Part shown: positions 60,717 to 64,000 of the stretch, piece by piece
How positions within the stretch are numbered: the first letter of the stretch is position 1
Layout: each line of letters opens with the position of its first letter
Assembly: GCA_003586115.2 (NCBI GenBank)
Contig: QVOM02000042.1
Coordinates: 73,083,983-73,147,982 of the forward strand
DNA: 64,000 nt
From: Salvator merianae
Lineage: Eukaryota; Chordata; Lepidosauria; Squamata; Teiidae
Reading direction: 5' to 3'
The notes under the pieces: model-generated
What the model was told of the DNA's origin: nothing
Database searches by the model: none
Seen by the model: the letters and a program-made list of their open reading frames with translations, nothing else
Program-made: the position numbers and the translations under genes

Positions 60717-61247
60717 GGGCCTGTTTGCACTTATGACAGTATAATGGTCTAATTAGCATGGTTCGGGCTGGTCGGGTTTGGGTACAGAGAGGGGTCTTTG
60801 CACCTGTCAGCACTGGAACACTCTGCAAGCCAACCAGTGCTGGACACAGTGCGAATGGGAGCGCACTAGTTCGGTAGATGTTTTTGAACCCAGAGGGTCT
60901 GTGTTCGAACTCAGAGGGTCTGTGTTCAAACCTGTGTCTGAGAAGGCCACCAGGGTCCGGACCCTAAGGTCCAGACATCAAAGTCCGAACTGGGGTGCAA
61001 ACCGGCAGACTGCGCCTGCGTGGCCCTGCTAGCCCCGCCCCACCACCATTTTGAACCCCGAAATGGTGCATCTGATTGTGCAGGTTGGGTTGGAGACTAC
61101 CATTTAGTTGGCCACAGCTGGTTGGATTCAGGTAAGCATCAAGTGGGCTTTGGTAGCTTTCAGGTCAGCTGGGGTTGTTCGCAAGTGTGGATCCTGCATT
61201 CTAGCTAGCGTCCTGAAATGTACCACTCACTAAGCACGAACAGGCCC
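60717..61247. mobile_element. Older relative of the CpG-rich transposon
   Basis: Ends GGGCCTGTTTGCACTTA and CGAACAGGCCC. The interior shares GTGCGAATGG, CTAGTTCGGTA and CCCAGAGGG blocks with the CpG-rich element at 37.9-38.5 kb, but many CpG sites have decayed. About 531 bp. Confidence 0.55.
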
Positions 61248-64000
61248 ATACTGTCAACCTGGTCTTTGCTATGGAGTGACAGAATGATCATCCATTGGTA
61301 GGCAATCTTATAATCAGTTCATTGGCATGGAGACACCATTTTTTAATGAGGGCCATGCTCATGGTGTTGATTCTTTACTGTAGGGATGAAAGAACCATCG
61401 CAATGGTCCACTCTCAGAGATTTATGGAATCTGATAGATCCCCCCTCCTTTTGGGAGCTTTCTGCCTGTATCTTGCTACAGAGATCATAAGAGACTGGTA
61501 CACAGAGCCTCTCAATGGAAGAAAACAAGACTGGGACAGTTAATCATGTTGCACTACTGTGAGAGAGAAAGAAATGGGTGGGGCTTCTCAATGCAAATTT
61601 GGGTGGGATGGGACAAGTGTATGCCAGAAAATAAGGGAGAAATAAGAGATTGGTGCATTTCAACACCTGCCTTTGTTAACATTTCTGAGATGGCATGAGG
61701 CTTTTTCCAGTTCAAAGGGCCTCTGGAATACTCCTTGAGACTTGAATTTCATCTGTATAATCATGTTATTAGTAACACTTTAAAAAAGCTTAAAGTTTGA
61801 ACCCTATGCATTGTTCAAAGACACCTATAGTTTACAAGTATCAGGAAGTTGAATATTTGAACAAGTATCTTTCCCGCATCCTTATTCCACACACTAAAAT
61901 CATAACAAGGCCCTTCTAGCAACAGCACTGTAAATGACAAAGTAAAAAGGCTAAATAATATGCTTGATTAGTTAAATAAATAGAGGAGGTGAACCACGAG
62001 AAAAATTGCCTGTACCTGGAAAAATTAGCAGCAATGAAGACCTTTTCCTCAGTTCCAGCATCTGCAATTCTTCATATGGACAGAAGAGGGTGGAAAAACA
62101 CAAGCTACAGGATTATTTCACAACTGTTGGTGTTTTTTCCTCAGTTTTCATGAAGGACCAAACACTGGAAGTTTTGATTTTAAAACGTTAATTGCATTTC
62201 TTAGCATTCAACAGAATTATTCTAAGAGCTGTAATTATTAGGTAACAATTTGGAACATCAGCAAAACTATCAAGGAAGCCCTCGGCTCTTCTCTTTGAAA
62301 GAAACAGAACAGGAAAGGCAAGTATAATTTTAATTCAATCCGCTTTCAGACTGAGAGAACACATCAGCAAAGTGACAAGCTGTTTACTTTTGGCATTATC
62401 TAACTCAGAAGATCCACCTTTGGGTTGGATAAAGTGGAAAGAATATGGCTAGACACTTTGCTGATGTGTTCACTCACTGTGAAGTTGGACTGAAGCTGGA
62501 TTAAAATTTAAGTGTGAATGCAGTCTAGTGGCTCCACCACCCTGATGGGAGGTGCCTAGGGGTCAGCGGCATAGCTAAAATTTTTGCCACCAGCAGAGGA
62601 GCCCCTGATGACTGCCGGCCAGCCGCTGCGCCATGCTCTCCTTCTCGCTCACGCTCCAGAGAAACTTTGTGCACCGGGCGGGCAAAGAAGGCCCTGGCTG
62701 GATGTGCTGCCAGGGACGACGTGCTGCCCGGGGTGGACTGCCCCCCTCGCCCCCCCTTCCTACGGCACTGCTAGGGGTGGGTGCTTCTATGCAAGCACTG
62801 TCTCACCCATGTCGTGGGCTACTTCATCTATCCAAATCCGGTGAAGGGAGTGTCTGACAAAGTGGCAGATAGGATGCTTCTCAGGGGATCATGATTTGAC
62901 ATCCATGGTCCTGGGCTACTCAAGTGGGCTTTGTGCTGTGTGGTAGGCGTGGTGTGCTACCAAAAATGTGACATGACACCCAAAGCTGCTCTAACAGGTG
63001 CCCAGGCATGTAATTGCAAACATGGCCCATATTATGCACTTGTTTCTTCTTTTTTCATGAATCACAGAGTCATAAAAGAATTTAAGACAAGGTGCAGAAC
63101 CATTCATCCAGGGGGACCTACCCAAACTAGTCATAACGTATGGCTGAATCTCCATGTCCCCATGGGGACAATCTTTCTTTGCCTCAAGGTGGGGGTCAGG
63201 TTTACTGTGAACGTCCCCCGGGTTGATGTGACTGGCGGGCCTGGCTACTGCCCATAGGTAGGAAATAGGGTGCACTGACCTCAAAGAGAGATTTCCCACT
63301 GTCAAGCACTTTAACCCTCTTCCATTGATTCAGCTTGCAATGGTTGTTAAGCCACTGCAAGCTGACTGGAAGAGGCTGCTGGTACCTGCCTGGTGCAGTA
63401 GGCTGACACAGAGGCTGAAAAATCAGCCTTCATGCACAGGTGCCACAGTTGCTGAGGCTGATAGGGACAGCATTCATGGTTCCTGGGCTACATGCTCCTG
63501 TGTAGATGTTGCACAAATCTCCACTGAAAACATATTTCAAGATTGCACTGATATTTAACATTATTGTGCTGATAAGCTAAATATTCAAAGGAGGTATAAG
63601 AGAGAGCATTTATTAAGCATGAGCACTGAGATGGGCTGCTTAACAGGCATGATCTGTAGGAAATATATGAATTCATTCCCTTTTCTATCTAGTGGTTTTT
63701 GTGATAACCTGAACTGATTTAAGAGAGCATTATTGGGGCTTACCAATACTCCTATCATATTTCAAATTACCAGTCATAAGTACTTTTGCTAATAGATAAT
63801 AGCATTTATATACATTTATGACCTAGATGTCCCAAGGTCTGCTTTTTTGCTTATCCTGAATGTGATGGTCCAATTGTGACTATCCAGATATTTCTGAATT
63901 ATCACTCCCACAATTCCTTGCCACTGTTCAGGATGGCTGAGGCTCATTGGGGTTAGAAAACAAGCCTGGTGGAATGGTTTTAGATCTGTTTTATTTCTTT
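61248..64000. other. Intergenic, nothing firmly recognised
   Basis: Short frames only. GC-rich block at 62,580-62,780 (GGCATAGCTAAAATTTTTGC, then CGGCCAGCCGCTGCGCC) may be a decayed hAT-like element like the one at 11.8 kb, since GGCGTAGC/GGCATAGC-type words recur, but its ends were not shown. Confidence 0.4.

Overview
This is a 64 kb stretch of AT-rich, gene-poor vertebrate nuclear DNA. It is most likely from a squamate reptile (lizard, gecko or snake). The main reasons are L1-type LINE fragments lying next to CR1-like 3' ends, tRNA-like SINE pieces, and a very high load of short non-autonomous DNA transposons. There are no operons, bacterial genes, rRNA genes or CRISPR arrays. The species call is inference from repeat style, not from a diagnostic gene.

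I can support two real protein-coding genes, both small, on the + strand and about 16 kb apart. Both look like members of the secretory calcium-binding phosphoprotein (SCPP) family, the group that includes enamel-matrix, milk-casein and salivary/odontogenic proteins. Gene 1 (about 33.17-39.34 kb) has a TATA box, a non-coding first exon, a signal-peptide exon, one main coding exon that carries the stop, and a non-coding last exon with AATAAA. It encodes 97 residues. Gene 2 (coding part 55,290-56,538, candidate promoter near 54,967) has the same signal-peptide exon plus single large coding exon layout and encodes 141 residues. In both genes the signal-peptide exon starts exactly 16 nt before the ATG and ends in phase 0. 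Both mature proteins lack cysteine and are rich in proline and aromatic residues, which suggests secreted, disordered tissue or matrix proteins. I could not assign either to a named orthologue.

Layout: 1-33 kb is repeats and unannotatable intergenic DNA. It includes an internally deleted L1 with a perfect 15-bp target-site duplication (10,323-12,328), which itself carries a GC-rich hAT-like insertion with a perfect 8-bp duplication (11,816-12,195). 33-39.4 kb is gene 1, with antisense L1 fragments in intron 1 and a CpG-rich inverted-repeat transposon and a CR1-like tail in its last intron. 39.4-54.9 kb is intergenic repeats, an L1 ORF2 remnant (about 52.2-53.5 kb) and a decayed coding-like segment on the - strand (53.9-54.6 kb). 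55-56.6 kb is gene 2. 56.7-64 kb is again repeats and unassigned sequence.

Several short DNA-transposon families recur: a 178-bp fold-back element, a 0.4-0.7 kb family with a 38-bp subterminal palindrome, a 0.4-0.5 kb family, and a CpG-rich 0.5-0.6 kb family. They share a related terminal motif (GGGCC, then a T-rich tract, then GCACTT), so they may have used one transposase source.
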